64,000 nucleotides of DNA from Marsupella aquatica (lineage: Eukaryota > Marchantiophyta). Below are positions 33,755-46,700 of this stretch, piece after piece. The notes beneath the pieces were generated by a model that saw nothing but the letters and a program-made list of their open reading frames with translations, did not search any database and was not told the DNA's origin. The stretch is taken from positions 7,378,001 through 7,442,000 of the forward strand of contig OZ316893.1 of assembly GCA_973895155.1 (NCBI GenBank). The letters are read 5' to 3'. The number at the start of each line of letters is the position of its first letter. Within the stretch, counting starts at the first letter, position 1. The position numbers and the translations under genes are program-made.

Positions 33755-35424
33755 TGACTATCTCGATCCATCAATGAGGAGTAGCCTGAATTGATACACT
33801 GAGTAACTCCGTCATTTGGTACATAGATATTCTAGGGTAGGTTTCCATTCATGTCTAATTTGCAGTTCACAAATTCTAATTGAGAGCACTGTCAGCATTG
33901 GTACTCTGACTTTTAACATTGGAGCATTATTTATTTGTGGTCATGATAACACCTGTGGCTTATCCAAGGTTGGTTAGCCTCATTTTAGCAACCTAAATTG
34001 AACTTCACTACCTCAATAATAACAGGTAGTTAAGCAGGGTAAGAGGGATATATAGCCTAATTAATTATAAGGCTATATGATACCGGCTATGTTTGAAACT
34101 GTTCACGAAGCCTGATGGATAGGGTGTTTAGGATACCAATTGCTACAAAATAAAATTTCTATTGCTTCTGTTGTTCACAACAGAATGTGGAGGCAATATG
34201 CATTTCAATAAAGCTACAACATAGATTGCGATCACGGGCATTGGATTTCAGTGGGATTAATCTCCCATATCTCATCATAGTTTTCATGACAGAGACGATA
34301 GATTTCTTGTGTTTCAGAGACAGTAAACTCACAGAGATGGAGATCGTGGATTTCAATTTCATTAATTGTTACATTTCACGGTGTTGGAGCAGAAAAAGTG
34401 GTAGTTCAACGCTAAGTTTCTGATATTTCTTGTGGTTGATTCCTTTGTGCATGCTTCGTGGCCAGCGGCAGTTGTCAGATTGACTGACATGAGTTTAGAA
34501 AAAATCTCTAGTTCACTTCGATCAAATTTCGAGCCAATGCACTCCCCCATACTCCGAGGCGACGTTGATCTGTTGAAAACAATCAACCCCGATCTATGTG
34601 TCTTTCGTAATTTTGTCCTAACTTGCTAGTTTCTTGTGCGCTGTCTCCTAGCCGATGTCGGAGGGCCTGAATACTGCAATTTGTACTCATAGATGATTGA
34701 TGTTGATTAGATTGTCTTCCAGAAAGGTTGCCATACAGATCACAGTTGACGTACTTACATCGATCTTCAGAAAAGTGGTGCCCATCATATTCAATAGTGT
34801 CTCAAGACTGTTCAGCACGTTCAGTCCTTCAATACCTGGGTGAAACTATATTTAGACCTCCCGTCGGAAGGTCATTTCCCCTAAGTCACCCAGAGCTCAA
34901 AACAGGACTAACTTAGCTTCTCTTTCCAGCACTAGAGAATGAAATACTGACTTGGTTGATATTTTCTGGGCTAAGCAACTTCTCAAGAAGATTCTACACT
35001 GGTCATGGTTACAGTGTCTAATATCATCTCCGTTTAGTACTACTCAATCATTATGTTCGTCTCATACTTATTCAACATTCCCTGATTGTTTGATGATCAA
35101 GAGCAGAAACGTTCGTGGCAGACGCCCGGGCAGACGACTATTGTATATTAGACAATGAACAGCTTGACAATAAAGATACAATGATCTATTGCATAAAAAC
35201 TTTACAGAATCGAAAACCGAGCTCGTGACAGTGTGTATTCATCAAATTCTAGTTTCTATAGAATTGATCCCATCAGACACGAAGGTCAACATTTCTTTAA
35301 TTAGCAGACTGACGACGCGCGTTTCATCGTCTGGAACTAAATCTCCATTTAGGCGAAGTTCACATTATTTTAAAGCCTCTGTGATTGAATCACTGTCATT
35401 AGAAGGCGTTCAGATAGAGACTTG
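33755..35424. other. Intergenic stretch downstream of the crotonase gene, no gene recognised
   Basis: No frame of supported coding quality and no clear repeats. It may include the 3' untranslated region of the crotonase transcript; AT-rich sequence such as TCAATAATAACA at about 34012 could serve in 3' end formation, but no defined signal is clear. Confidence 0.4.
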
Positions 35425-35532
35425 TACCTAGAGGCTTGTGCCAAGTTCGTACGTGAATGATCAGAAAGAAAGCAAGGGTACCTAGAGACTTGTGCCAAGT
35501 TCGTACGTGAATGATCAGAAAGACAGCAAGAA
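35425..35532. repeat. Two tandem copies of a 54-bp unit
   Basis: The unit TACCTAGAGGCTTGTGCCAA onward is repeated at 35479 with very few differences (GGCTTG/GACTTG, GAAAGAA/GAAAGAC). A recent local duplication; no coding frame. Confidence 0.85.
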
Positions 35533-36104
35533 CCTATCCTATATTCTCCAATAGTAGATTCTCGAGATGATCAACAAAACATTTAACAGACCCCTATTGC
35601 ACCTATTGGACTTAATTCTATCAAGACTTAATCAGACCCTTGTGATTGCACACCGTCGGTTAGGAGGTCTTATGGAGTGGTACAAGAACAACACATTACC
35701 ATGTAGTACAGTGCAGTTGGGACTAGAGTAGAGGTGATTTAGCGGAGGCTCTTGGAGAAGCAGTGTTTTAGACCAGCATAAACAACAAGCGACGGGGTCA
35801 ATTTCAGACGAATGCTCATGAGTGGAAGATGATTGCCCCACCGAATTTAGCACTTTTCAAACAAGGGACGATTGTACGACTGGCAGCTCAGATGTGCCTA
35901 GCCTCAGTTCCCACTGTGCATGGAATTCAAGAGCCAGGCAGGTCGTGATTATAGACAGCTCCTAATGAATCCAAATTGTGCACAGATAGAGTGAGGCATT
36001 GAGGTGAAATGGTTACGACGAACCTAATGTTGAACGAGTAGATGTAATTATTTATCTTTACTCAAATCTAATCAATAATTCACAAGCTAAAGCTACACTC
36101 TGGA

Positions 36105-36170
36105 GTCTACATATCTAGAGTCCCGTCTAGACTCTAGAGTCTAAATGTCTAGAGTCCCGTCTAGAGTGAG
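36105..36170. repeat. Cluster of TCTAGAGTC/GACTCTAGA inverted and direct copies
   Basis: TCTAGAGTCCCGTCTAGA occurs twice with the near-palindrome TCTAGACTCTAGAGTCTA between them, so the segment can form several alternative hairpins. Confidence 0.6.
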
Positions 36171-36377
36171 CTGTATTCGGATGATGACAAGTTTTGAGAA
36201 GTGTGTGGAAGGCAAGAAGAGACGAAGAATAGAAGAGTACTACACACAACACAGAGGAAGAAAAAGTCTAGCCAAGATCGAAAGGAAAGTACACACAAGA
36301 GTAGAGGGACAAAAAGTCCGGAGACCGACAAAGGAAAGATGTCTCACATGTGTCACTTATTATTTTCTGCCACTTCA

Positions 36378-36489
36378 ATGAAAAGTTATTTTAATGTCAA
36401 TAAAGTGAAGAGCATGAAAAAAGTTATTTTAATGCCAATAAAGTGAAGAGCATGAAAAAAGTTATTTTAATCTCCATAAAGTAAAGAGC
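36378..36489. repeat. Three tandem copies of a 36-38 bp unit
   Basis: The unit ATGAAAAAAGTTATTTTAAT-x-CAATAAAGTGAAGAGC occurs at 36378, 36414 and 36452. The third copy is the most diverged. Confidence 0.85.
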
Positions 36490-36654
36490 AGCCAACGAAA
36501 AGTCTTGAAAGGGGAAGGCCAAGGCTTTTCACTTTTCTGCCCCTTAGGGTTTTAGTTCTTGGTTTGTTTTCTAGTATATTTTAGTTGAATGTTGTGCGAG
36601 ACTCATTGATTTGGTGGGCCTCTTTGGTTTCTCTGGGTCGTTTCCTCTTCACTC

Positions 36655-36755
36655 CTTTTATTGGGTCTTTTTGCCTATGTAATCTTGTCTCCTGGTTTGG
36701 CATTCTTGTCTTTTTATTCTTGTCGTTTTGGCAGTTTGATATATTATGGTACAAG
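36655..36755 (+). repeat. Dispersed repeat, copy B
   Basis: Matches the segment at 31836-31927 (TTATTGGGT, TTGTCTCCTGGTTTGG, CTTGTCGTTTTGGCAGTTTGATATAT), with an extra duplication of the CTTGT motif. Likely the end of an unidentified retroelement family. Confidence 0.5.
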
Positions 36756-37276
36756 GCCCACCAATTATGGTCAATTGGCCGACTGTTGAGGTGCAGCACC
36801 GCGTGAGGCTCTTACCAGGAAGGAGCTGTAGCCTGGATCAAGGCCTGGATAGTAATGAATTAACTAGGCCTATGAGTGAGGGGGTGGGGTCACACATGGC
36901 TGAACAGAATTACATACCTAGAATTGTTGTGAGAAAAGGTCGTTACAAACTTTAATCTCTACAATATGGGATTGTTTGCAATGTTAGGAGTAACCCTGGC
37001 TAGTAAAATTGATAGTCTCATGGGTTATATGCTTCCCCAAAAAAACTTGCACTCTGCAACTTACTAGACAAACAATTATTTACCTTTTTTGTGCACTCAG
37101 TGCACGTGACTTGACATTTTTCAATAGTGGAATCTTAAAGACCAGTGTAACCACACCACAACGTTGAAACTCTTTGCCCACTTAATCACTGGCGGAACTG
37201 ATAAGCCTGATTGTGTTAAATACAACTTCAGTTCCAAGCTCAACTCTTTATTTCAGCAAATGTAAACGTTAAGCTA

Positions 37277-37337
37277 TATCTCTAGATTTTGCATCATATT
37301 GAATATATAAAATACTATGATGCAAAATCTAGAGATA
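37277..37337. repeat. Perfect hairpin, 22-bp arms and 17-base loop
   Basis: The arm TATCTCTAGATTTTGCATCA-TA (37277-37298) is exactly complementary to 37316-37337. No surrounding inverted termini or target duplication were seen, so it may be a relic of a palindromic MITE or a small-RNA-type foldback; expression cannot be judged. Confidence 0.75.
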
Positions 37338-39159
37338 AACTCAACAAAAATCCCACTCCTGGCCTAAACCTCTTTCCTATTTCTCAACCCTGATCCTCAC
37401 CCCCAAAAAACATCTAGTGTGAGTCCCAAAACAAACAAACAAATCCTCTTTCCACCAATATTTACTCCTTAAAAACATACCACGACCCATCTCGTTAGAC
37501 AACAACATTGACCACTGTCTGTTCGCCCCCTCTCCCAAGCAAAAGGAAAACAAGTAAAAAAATTAAGGAATTACTTTAGAAAATAAAGTAAAGGAATGTC
37601 GTTTCCGCCACCCCCGGCCCCCTGCCCACCATCCCTATTCTCTTAGTTGAATCCCACCGGCTAAAACATGCCTTCCACCCTAAAAAAAAAGGAAAAACAA
37701 TTGTTTTTTTGTTGGTCACCCTTGATCTGCCAAATACACCTCCCCGCCTTACCTTTCAACGTCTCGGCCTCACCCTCAGTACCTCACCTCTTCATCCATG
37801 CCTCGCCCATGCTGATCATGCAGTGCATGATTGAGGAATAGGCTTGACTGTGGCTGTATTAGTAAGAAAAATCCACACCCACCACGAGACACTGGATGCC
37901 TTTGTGATTTTTATCTTTGCAATTTAAGGGGCTATAATGGAGAAGGATCATGCACTTTTCAGATTTGGGTTGGGGAATAAGTTTCAAAAACTCTATAGTT
38001 GCTGAAAACACTGAAATAGAAATCCCTAGCCTTCGGCCTCTAAGTGCAGTGGCAAGAGGCGTTGTGTGCGATAATTGCCCCATCCTCAAAATTTGAACTA
38101 AACGGCCCTCATTTCTGAAGGTGTTATGGCCCACAATGCCGTGTACAGAAGATATTATAATGTCTAAAGCATTCCAAAAACACCATCCCATTAAAAGATG
38201 TAGTCTACTACTTTCCATGTCTTGTCCCAGGAAAGGAAGGGAAGTATAAAGGAATGAAATAAATAAAATAAATAAGCCCCCTCCTCCTCCCTCGTCCCTT
38301 TTTGTTACCCTTTGCTCTGCAGGCCATCATATTATCTCTCTTACTATATAAACAATCTCAAAGCTTCCTTCCCAAAAGGGTAAGAAGATTTGAGATGAAG
38401 CAAAAGAAAATGAAACACCGAGGGGAGAGAGACAACAAGAGAGAGGGCGAGGATTGGTTTGCTTCCAATCTATTCTTAGTACCTTTAAATTCTCTTGTAT
38501 GTGGATAATGGAAGAGGGAAGAGCAAGATCACAAATTCGAGGAGAAAATAAACCTAAATGAAAAATAAATTTAAATATGAATCAGCAAGGAGATGCCCAA
38601 TTGGAAAGAAAAGAAAAAAGAAAAAGAAACCAAAAGTCTGCCTCCCAATTAAAACAAAGAATAAAATAAAGCATCCTTTAAGGAATTGCCTTCCTCCCAT
38701 TTCCCCACCTCACACAAAAAGAAAAATCTTCCATTCATCAAAAAATTAAATGTGTCAACCAGAAAACTAGTAAAACCAAAAACCTCAACTCCTAACGGTG
38801 GAACCTTTTCAATCACAATTAAAGCGTGTGGCCAGAATGTGGGGAGAAGAACAAAGACCAACTGAAGCTTTAACGACCAAAGCACCCTTCCCTGGCTTCC
38901 GCTTTCTACCCAAAATACAATCAACTTGTTACTATACATGCAAAAATAATTTATAATTTATTCTTATATGGGCATCTTTCCATTGGACGTTTTCTTGTAT
39001 TCATATTCATACTAAGAATTCTATATGTTCTTCAAACTATGCATAGAGACTTGTGGCCAAAAGCTCTGGAGCCATCTTTAGGAGCCATCTTTAGGCCAGC
39101 ACCACTAAACTGTGTGTCCCATTTTCATGCCGTCAACTAGCCCAATGCATGTGCATTAC
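37338..39159. other. Intergenic stretch, no gene recognised
   Basis: A/T-rich and C-rich simple patches; short frames only (for example 37859-38218 minus, 38649-38939 minus) with no recognisable domain, no supported splice context and no codon pattern. Confidence 0.4.
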
Positions 39160-39560
39160 ATAAAAGACATTGAGGTGCGAAAAGATGTCGAGGTGAGAAA
39201 AAGATATAATCAATGAGAGAAATAGATGTTGAGGTGAGAAGAAGAGGTCGAGGTGAGAAAATGATGCGAGGGCGAGAAAAGATGACAATTAGGTGACAAG
39301 AAGATGTTTGAGGTGAGGAAAAGATGTTTGAGGTGAGGAGAAAAAGTCAATAAGGGGAAAGGGAAAAAGATGTCAAGGTGGGAAAAAGATGTTAAAGAGA
39401 GAAAAGATGTTTGAGGTGAGGAGAAGAAGTCAATGAAGGAAAAGAGAAAAAAATAATGTCAAGGTGGGAAAAAGATGTTAAGGAGAGAAAAGATGTTTGA
39501 TGTGAGGAGAAGAAGTCAATGAGGGGAAAAGATGTCAAGGAGTGAAAAATTTGTCAAGGA
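39160..39560. repeat. Degenerate minisatellite, GGTGAGAAAAAGATGTCAA type
   Basis: About twenty imperfect copies of AAAGATGTCGAGGTGAGAA-like units; the longer sub-unit GATGTTTGAGGTGAGGAGAA plus GAAGTCAATGA repeats three to four times. It is the inverse complement of the array type at 31395-31740. Confidence 0.7.
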
Positions 39561-42099
39561 GATCAAATATGTCATAGGTAAAATATGTCATTATGCAGAA
39601 AATATCCATGTAGGAAAGATGTCGTAAAGTAAATCAAATCATAATTGTGCCAAAGGAGTTGTGGAGGAAGTCATTGAGTAAAAGAAATCTTGTGGAGGCA
39701 AAGTTAGATTTCAATTGAGCCCTATTCTCATTATGATTGTGTTCTGCTTGGGTTGGGTTGTCAGTACAATTATGTTGTGCTTTTGAAAGTTAGTTGTGTT
39801 TCACTTGGATTGTCATTACGGCCACGTGATTGTTGTGAAAGTGTTGTCATTCCAAAAGTGTCATTGAGGTGCATGGTTGTTGGTGTGACAATAATTTCAT
39901 TTTAGTCAATGTTTTTGTTGTGAAGCGATGTCATTGGGGAAGGTGAGGGGAAGGGAGGGGGCAGGGTGGGCACACAAGACTGTTAAGATCATCCCAGGCA
40001 TTGTGGGATCCAGGTTGGGTTGCTCCATGCTATATGGAGAGAGAACAGTCATTATATATTTTGCCTTTTCTGCCCTAAAACGTATCCGCCCCCCCCCCCC
40101 CCCCCCCCCCCTCATCCCCTCACTCTTCCCCACCCTCCCCCATGCACTCCCTTTCTTTTCTCCCCAATCTGGCTCCCTCCATCCCTCCCTCTTTTTCTTC
40201 CCTCCAACACCATTGAAAAAGAGATTTTTTTTGGGCAGAAAAGATAACAATAACCTCCAAAAATTGGTAAATCCCTTGAAGAGCAAAGAGCCAAAACCTT
40301 TCTGAAGTGGATCTGGTTTAATCCTCTCTCCCTCCTGGTCCGGGTCCCTGTTGGATCCCTGAGTATTGTCCCCTTGTGGCTACTGTACATAGAAATGCAT
40401 GCTTCAGAGCAGGATGTCTATCCTGTGTTGGATGGGTTTGCTTTCAATTTTCAAGGCAAAAAAAAAAAAACCTTTCTGATGTGGACCACTTCCCCTTTAT
40501 TCACTCCATGCCAAAAATGTCAATCGTCAATTTGTTTCTACTTGAATGCTCTATGCCAAAAAACATTTTATGCACTATCTACACTTATCCTAGCACATGT
40601 ACTATAGCTTTTGTTTCTGGTTTAATGCTTTATACTAAGAATACTGTATGCACTGTCTATCCTGGCTGTGTATCCTAGCAAGCTTGTACGTACCCTACTA
40701 TAAAAGCAAAATTGGGTACCCATTTCAAGAAATAGTCTCAAATACCCCAAGACTGGGTACAAAGTGTGAGGGGGCAGATGCATGGGAGACAGGGCATGGC
40801 CAGGGAAGTTGAGTCAGGCAGGAAGGGCATGGGCATGCAAGCCTGGGTAGAGACTATGTAGGGGCATGCCTCAGGGGGCTTCTCTCCTGAGCTTTAATTA
40901 CCTGCCCAAGGCCCTATGCAGGGCTTGTGAAGGGCGTTGGGGGGGTTTTTGTGCAATTTAAGAAGGGCCTGGGCCCATTGCAGGTACGCAGGCAGGAGCG
41001 AACAGAGCAAGAAGGTGTGGGCCGTGTAGGGGCATGTGAGCTTGGGCAGCCACGCAAGCTGCACGGTGAACAAGGGGCTGTTCTCACAGGGGTTCTCGCA
41101 TGCACGGGTGACGTAGCGAGCCAGGAGGGGCAACTTGCCTGGACCATTAGGTGAGGGGCAGGAAGTTACGGCCAGGGTGATAGCAAAGTGAGAAGTGAGG
41201 GTGATAGTTGCGGCTGTAGGGCGCGAACAAAGGGTCGTGGTGCTGATATAGAGCGAGGGGAGATGGTCACGGCAAAAGTAGTGGAGGGACGAATTGTTTT
41301 GGTCATTATCCCTTTCCTTTTTTACCGTTTTATAGTTTTCCGCCCAAAATGTTGCATCATATTCAATGATGACCACTGTAAAAATGCGCGGAACATTGTA
41401 TTATAGTTCTTGATCGATGACTGTACAACGAACTTGAATCCCGGATGGACCGAGCTTAAGAAAGTTGGGTCTCTAACGGATGAGGCGCAGCTGATAGTAA
41501 TGAGATAGAGCATAAGTATGTGACTGTCTACTCAATTAATGGCTCTATGGATGAGATGAGCTGATTTTTCTCCTGATTGTTCTTGTATAGGGTTAGTCTT
41601 GATCGCCTTCATGCTGCTTGATTAATCCAGACTGCAAACTACACAAACCCAACCTGAATCCTCTCACTTGAATCCTCTCAATTTCCAGCGTCGGGTACTC
41701 ATGCAACAGCTGATCTTGCTGCTGTGGCTGATCTCCATTTTTGCTCAATGTCCACACTGGCCATGTCACCATGTACTGCCTCTTGCATCTACTTAGTAAT
41801 AAGTGTGTCCAGTAACCAGAATTTGTGCAGAAATTTTGCCTTGTATCCATGAAATTGAAAGTGAAACTCAAATGGAAAGGCTTTACTGAGATCAAAATCC
41901 TGGAAGTGGTGAGATGAAATCTGAGATTAATTTGGAACCTGCTCACTTTGCAATGTTATTCCAGTTCGCAGCTCATACCTTGCTCACTGCCTCTTAAGTA
42001 CATCAGAGAATTTGGTTGATAGACTTGATTTAGGGGCAGGCAAATCCCTTCAAGTAGTCTTTGCGATGCTGCCCTATGAAGGGCAAAGCCTAAAACTAT
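39561..42099. other. Intergenic stretch with a 23-C run and a dispersed 60-bp repeat
   Basis: A C23 run lies at 40089-40111 and creates spurious Pro/Gly-rich frames on both strands. A segment at 40384-40445 (CATAGAAATGCATGCTTCAG, then GGATGTCTATCCTGTGTTGG) recurs in the same orientation at 42246-42305. No supported gene. Confidence 0.45.
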
Positions 42100-42250
42100 G
42101 CTCAGCTGTCCAACATAGTGACATTAAAAAGGGAAAAACAACGTTGTTGATTCAACTGCCCAATACAGTGAGGATTGAAAGGCAAAAATAATGCCTTGCT
42201 GTCCAATGCAATGAGAATTGAAAAGACAAAAATGATGCCTTGTTTCCCTA
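42100..42250. repeat. About three tandem copies of a 50-60 bp unit
   Basis: TGTCCAA-CA-AGTGA, ATTGAAA-G-CAAAAA and ATGCCTTG recur at about 42107, 42158 and 42207. Followed directly by the dispersed 60-bp repeat shared with 40384-40445. Confidence 0.55.
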
Positions 42251-42680
42251 CATAGAAATGCATGCTCCAGAGCAGGACATCTATCCTCTGTTGGATAGGC
42301 TTTCGATATTCGATCAAGCCTGAAACAAATGATGCCTTGCTTCCCAATGGAGTGATGGCACTGTACATTCAATTGCCAAAAGCAACCAGATTAAAACGGC
42401 TAAAGAGTAATCTTGCATGCAAAGCTGTAGAGATATTGGACAATGTAGAGTGATTCAAATCTCTCTTTCTCTTGATCTCCATTACTCTTCTCTCTTTCAA
42501 TCCATACTGCATTTTAGCGTTTCAGTCAACGCCCTGGCTCTTAAGCTACTGATTGAAATCTGCACTAACTGACATTGAGAATGAGATGCTAACCAAAAAA
42601 TAGTTGCGACAATGCAAAGGGTTAGCTGTAAGGGGCAGAAGCTTCATAGGTTCGGGACAGCACTTCACAATGTACAACCG

Positions 42681-42995
42681 ACTAGTGGACAGAGAACTTA
42701 CTGCAACCGGTCTGAACACTCGTACAGGTCACAAATCCGACAGAAGTGTAACACTTGTTACGTCAGTGAAAATTAATGTTTGGGCTTGGTTCATAGGGGT
42801 TGTCAAAGTCTACCTGGGTCAAGAGATCAATTGTAAGCTAAATCCTAAACTCTAAACCCTTTGACCCAGATAGACTTTGACAACCTCTATGGTCCAAGCC
42901 CGAACATCAATGTCGCGGACATAACACGTGTTACACTTGTGTTGGAATTGTGACCTGTAAGAGTGTTCAGACCTGTAAGTTGTCCGTCCCCTAGA
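42681..42995. mobile_element. Fold-back (long inverted repeat) element
   Basis: The left arm (42681-42822) and right arm (42861-42995) are inverted copies, roughly 80 percent alike by eye: for example TCTGAACACTCGTACAGGTC against its mate GACCTGTAAGAGTGTTCAGA, GTGTAACACTTGTTA against AACACGTGTTACAC, and GGTTGTCAAAGTCTA against TAGACTTTGACAACC. The loop is 38 bp. No coding content and no certain target duplication. Likely a MITE or foldback transposon; an inverted gene-fragment duplication producing hairpin RNA is the alternative. Confidence 0.7.
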
Positions 42996-43742
42996 GAGGC
43001 TCAATTGTTGAGGTTCCAGGACACCCTACCTCCTCCCATCGAAACCTTAGGCTATTACTCATTTTCTTTTCTATCCTTGACTTTGTGCACCTTTCTTTGT
43101 ATCGTCTTGTCTTGTTTCGTTAAATGCTTGCATGGCTCGCTCTGGGCCTTTGGTGGCCATTTGTGTTCTGCGTCATTGAATTGGAAGCTTGCTTTGAGGC
43201 TATGGTTTTTAGGGATTTTTTCGGCAGTTTATACGTGCACTTGCACTCTTCGTTGGTTTGCAATAAATTGCTCTCAGCGTTTAAAGAACACGATTCGACT
43301 TAGGATCCTCTTGGTTCGGTAATATGGAGAATATTCATACATACCAGCCGACGCATACTTTGTATCGTAAAACATTGTCAACCAAAACCAAGTGAATCAA
43401 AGATGACCTCCATTCAAAAAGTGTGGCGATCTAAACCTGAAGACCTCATCACTCACTTCCTTACACCACTCGTAATCACAAGGGAAAACAACCGCAATCT
43501 AGAAAGTCATCTCTTAAATAGGCATTGTATAATTTACACTTGCTAGGACAATACTAATGTACACAAGCATCTAGAAATTGTAGATCGCTTGGCAGAGACT
43601 GGTTGTTTACAATAGTGTGAAAGATGCCATGAAGACCTGTGATATCCGTTTATGAGTAGTTTGAATCATCAAGAACATAAACATGGAAGAAACCATGGTG
43701 TGGAACGACAAATTACCAACCCATCAAACTCTAGCACCATGT
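42996..43742. other. Intergenic stretch and 3' flank of the DRP5B gene
   Basis: No supported frame. The last few hundred bases before 43743 (minus-strand 3' side) should include the 3' untranslated region of the dynamin gene. Confidence 0.4.
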
Positions 43743-46700
43743 CTAAGACTCTTCCTGTATGTCGATAGATGCAATAGCTTCAGTCACATCTTTCCGGGGC
43801 ATGGGTTGAGGAACTGAATTAGTCAACTTGTGATGAATTTTCGAGAACTTCGCTTGAAGCCTTTCCAACTGTATACCAACGAGGAATAAATCAGAAATGA
43901 ATTGCCAAGAAATCAGACACAGAGCAGGCGCACCCCTTCCACTCGATTACAAAAGAAAGGATGGTAGGCTTCCGCAACTCCAAGAACTTCTCCAGAAATA
44001 ACAATAAATGGTAACATTAACTGGCTCGCTATTAAATTCGGAAGTTAGGAAAGGGAAGGAAAGAGGCACTAGCCATTGGGAGGTTAATGAGATTGAACTT
44101 ACCCTCCGCAGTTCGATTTCGGTGTCATATTTCTTTTGTTCAAGGTTGCGACGGGCTTGTGCAACATTGAATACATTGTCAATATCTTTAACAAATGCCG
44201 ACTCCAAATCTTCTCTAAGTAAAGCTGGAAACTTGTCGACAACTGGCATCAAAAAGAAACAGTTGAACTGCACAACGCCACAACAGAAAATTAAACTCCA
44301 TGAACTTTGACTTTGCCCACGACAAACGGAATAGATCCAGCTGCGGAAGGCACGACTAACGGACAAGCATGATGTGGAGTGTTTCAAATGACTGGACCAT
44401 GGTACAACCCTCCAGTCCCGAAGAGACGCATATGTGGGTGTTCAACGACTGAACATCTGTAGGCCCAAGAGCACTTGCCTTTACAAAAACACTTCTCGAA
44501 AAACATCTGTATATTACAAAATATAAAGCGCACAGAAAGAAAAAACTGACGGCATGCATTCACGCAATCAATATGTGCACGTCTACTTGTCTAACTGTTC
44601 TGGCAACTTACTTTTAGCTCCGCCGCGGCCACAAAGTGGTCACGAATCCCTTCAAATATTTGAGCAACTAGAGCATTCACAATCTCTTCGGAGGTGGGTG
44701 CAAGTTTTCGATTCCAAAGAGTGCTCTCCAACAAATCCACCAGGCGTCCTTGTGCTGTCTGTCCACTCACAGAGGCATCGGAAGCCTTGGAAACGTCCTG
44801 AGATTGCTGACGGGCCTTTTGATTGTCTTGCTTGTTGCTGTTTCCCACAACTGCCGTAGGCTCTGAAAGAAGAGCTCCAGCACTGTTCTGTTCGCTCATC
44901 GACAAATTGTCGAGGAAAGATCTTAGAGCGGACCGATTCTGTCCATTACAAGAGAAGCTGTTAGGTCAAGACAGTAATGCAGCTGACCAGGAATCAGAAG
45001 GTCTATTTGAATTTATTTCAATGTAGGGCATACGACTGATTGGAAATAAGATCAGATGGACAAAGCATATAGCTTCAAACCATTGAGTTGCATAGATTGA
45101 GTATGCAGCTGTCCCAAATTACTTTTCTTTCAAATCTTGGAGTAGTTTCTGCACTTCGTCAATACTTCTTGAATGCAAATAGGAAGGCACATTTCAAGCA
45201 CTACCTGAGAACGAAAAGCTAATAAGTGAAGGCGATTTCCATCTCGTTGGTTGTAACACTCACCTTATTATGTAAGGACCATGTCACATATCGAGTTGTG
45301 CTAAGAAGGTCTTCCATGCATCTGCAAATGTCGGATTGAAGTAAATAATTTGACAGGAACAACGTCATGGGCAAACAGGAATTTCTAATAATCACAGCAC
45401 ACCTGAATCCGACTTGCCAAGTTGAGGACTTCGGGTAAGTGAATTACTTTTCTCGACAGTTTCTCTCTGTTGACTCGACAAACATATGGAAAGCAGTCGC
45501 CACTCGCTTCATGAACATTTCATGACCACTTAAATATTCTCTATCTTTCTGCAAACAAACACGAGCAAGCGGATTGAATAAACGTCAGATGAATACATTG
45601 GTATTCCTCACTTTCCGGTGAACAATAAGACTTCTACATTAGTGACCTGACTAGGATCAACTCCTTCATTTATCAGCTCGAAGATTGATTAGACGTCAGA
45701 GGCATACATTGGTGTTCCTCACTTTCCGATGAACAACAAGTCTTCTACAGTAGTGTCCTGACTTGGATCAACTTCTTCATTCATCACCTCGTAGCAAATG
45801 TCAACTTATTCAATTGGTTACCTGCAGAAGATGAAGTGCAATCGGAAGCAACCTTCGGAGGATATGGGAAAGTCTGAAACCCAACTGCATGGCATCATGG
45901 ACACGTAGCAGATGAGACTGGGATTTAATTTAAGAAGCATAAATATAGAGTGATGAGGTAGTTTATCTTGCAAAGAAAGGCGCCCGTAGGTACTGGAAGC
46001 AAACTTTCCCACATAATTTAGCGTCACAAAGCTTTTCAATAATCTACTTATTTTGACTTCCAATTTCAGTGCCTACCGGCTACCATCCTCTAGCTATCGC
46101 TTCAGAAAATCCCTAGATATCCGACGGATTCGCCTGAGGGACCATTACGGTGGAGCTAACATTTCCACGCAATTCAAAAATTTACTTAGAACTATTGATC
46201 ATCAAAGTAACTGGACCGAACTAAAGATTGTACCCCAAATTGGGGTGAGGAGTCACAATGCCTGATCGAGATTGTCGAGGGGAAAAGAGGATCCACTTTG
46301 TTAAGAAAGTAAAGTGGCAAATTTTCAATTGTAGCAAAGTGAGACGATGAAAGTTACTTGGTCCAGAAAAGGCTCGAAAACATCTTGTGCCTTCGAAACG
46401 GCTATAACACAGGCAGTCCTGCAAAATTAGCACCTGTCATCAGGCAAGAATGAAATATTCTTTGAGGGCACAACTGAGTCGACATAACTTAGTTAGCAAG
46501 CTTGTTCAGATAAACGGGAATCTTATAGCTTGTATAAAAGTGGTGCACCTGAAGATCTGTTGAAAGGACGTAAATAGAAAGTGATTATCTCACTAGTTCA
46601 AACATTTATCCTGGGATGGCTAGAGCAAACATTAGGAAGACAGCATCATAGCGGTTACCTGAAATAATTTGTTCCATCATGAATATCTTCAACTCCACAA

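Noticed and set aside
40020-40305. Proline-rich ORFs around 40.1 kb on both strands
   Set aside because: They arise from the C23 run and flanking pyrimidine-rich sequence.
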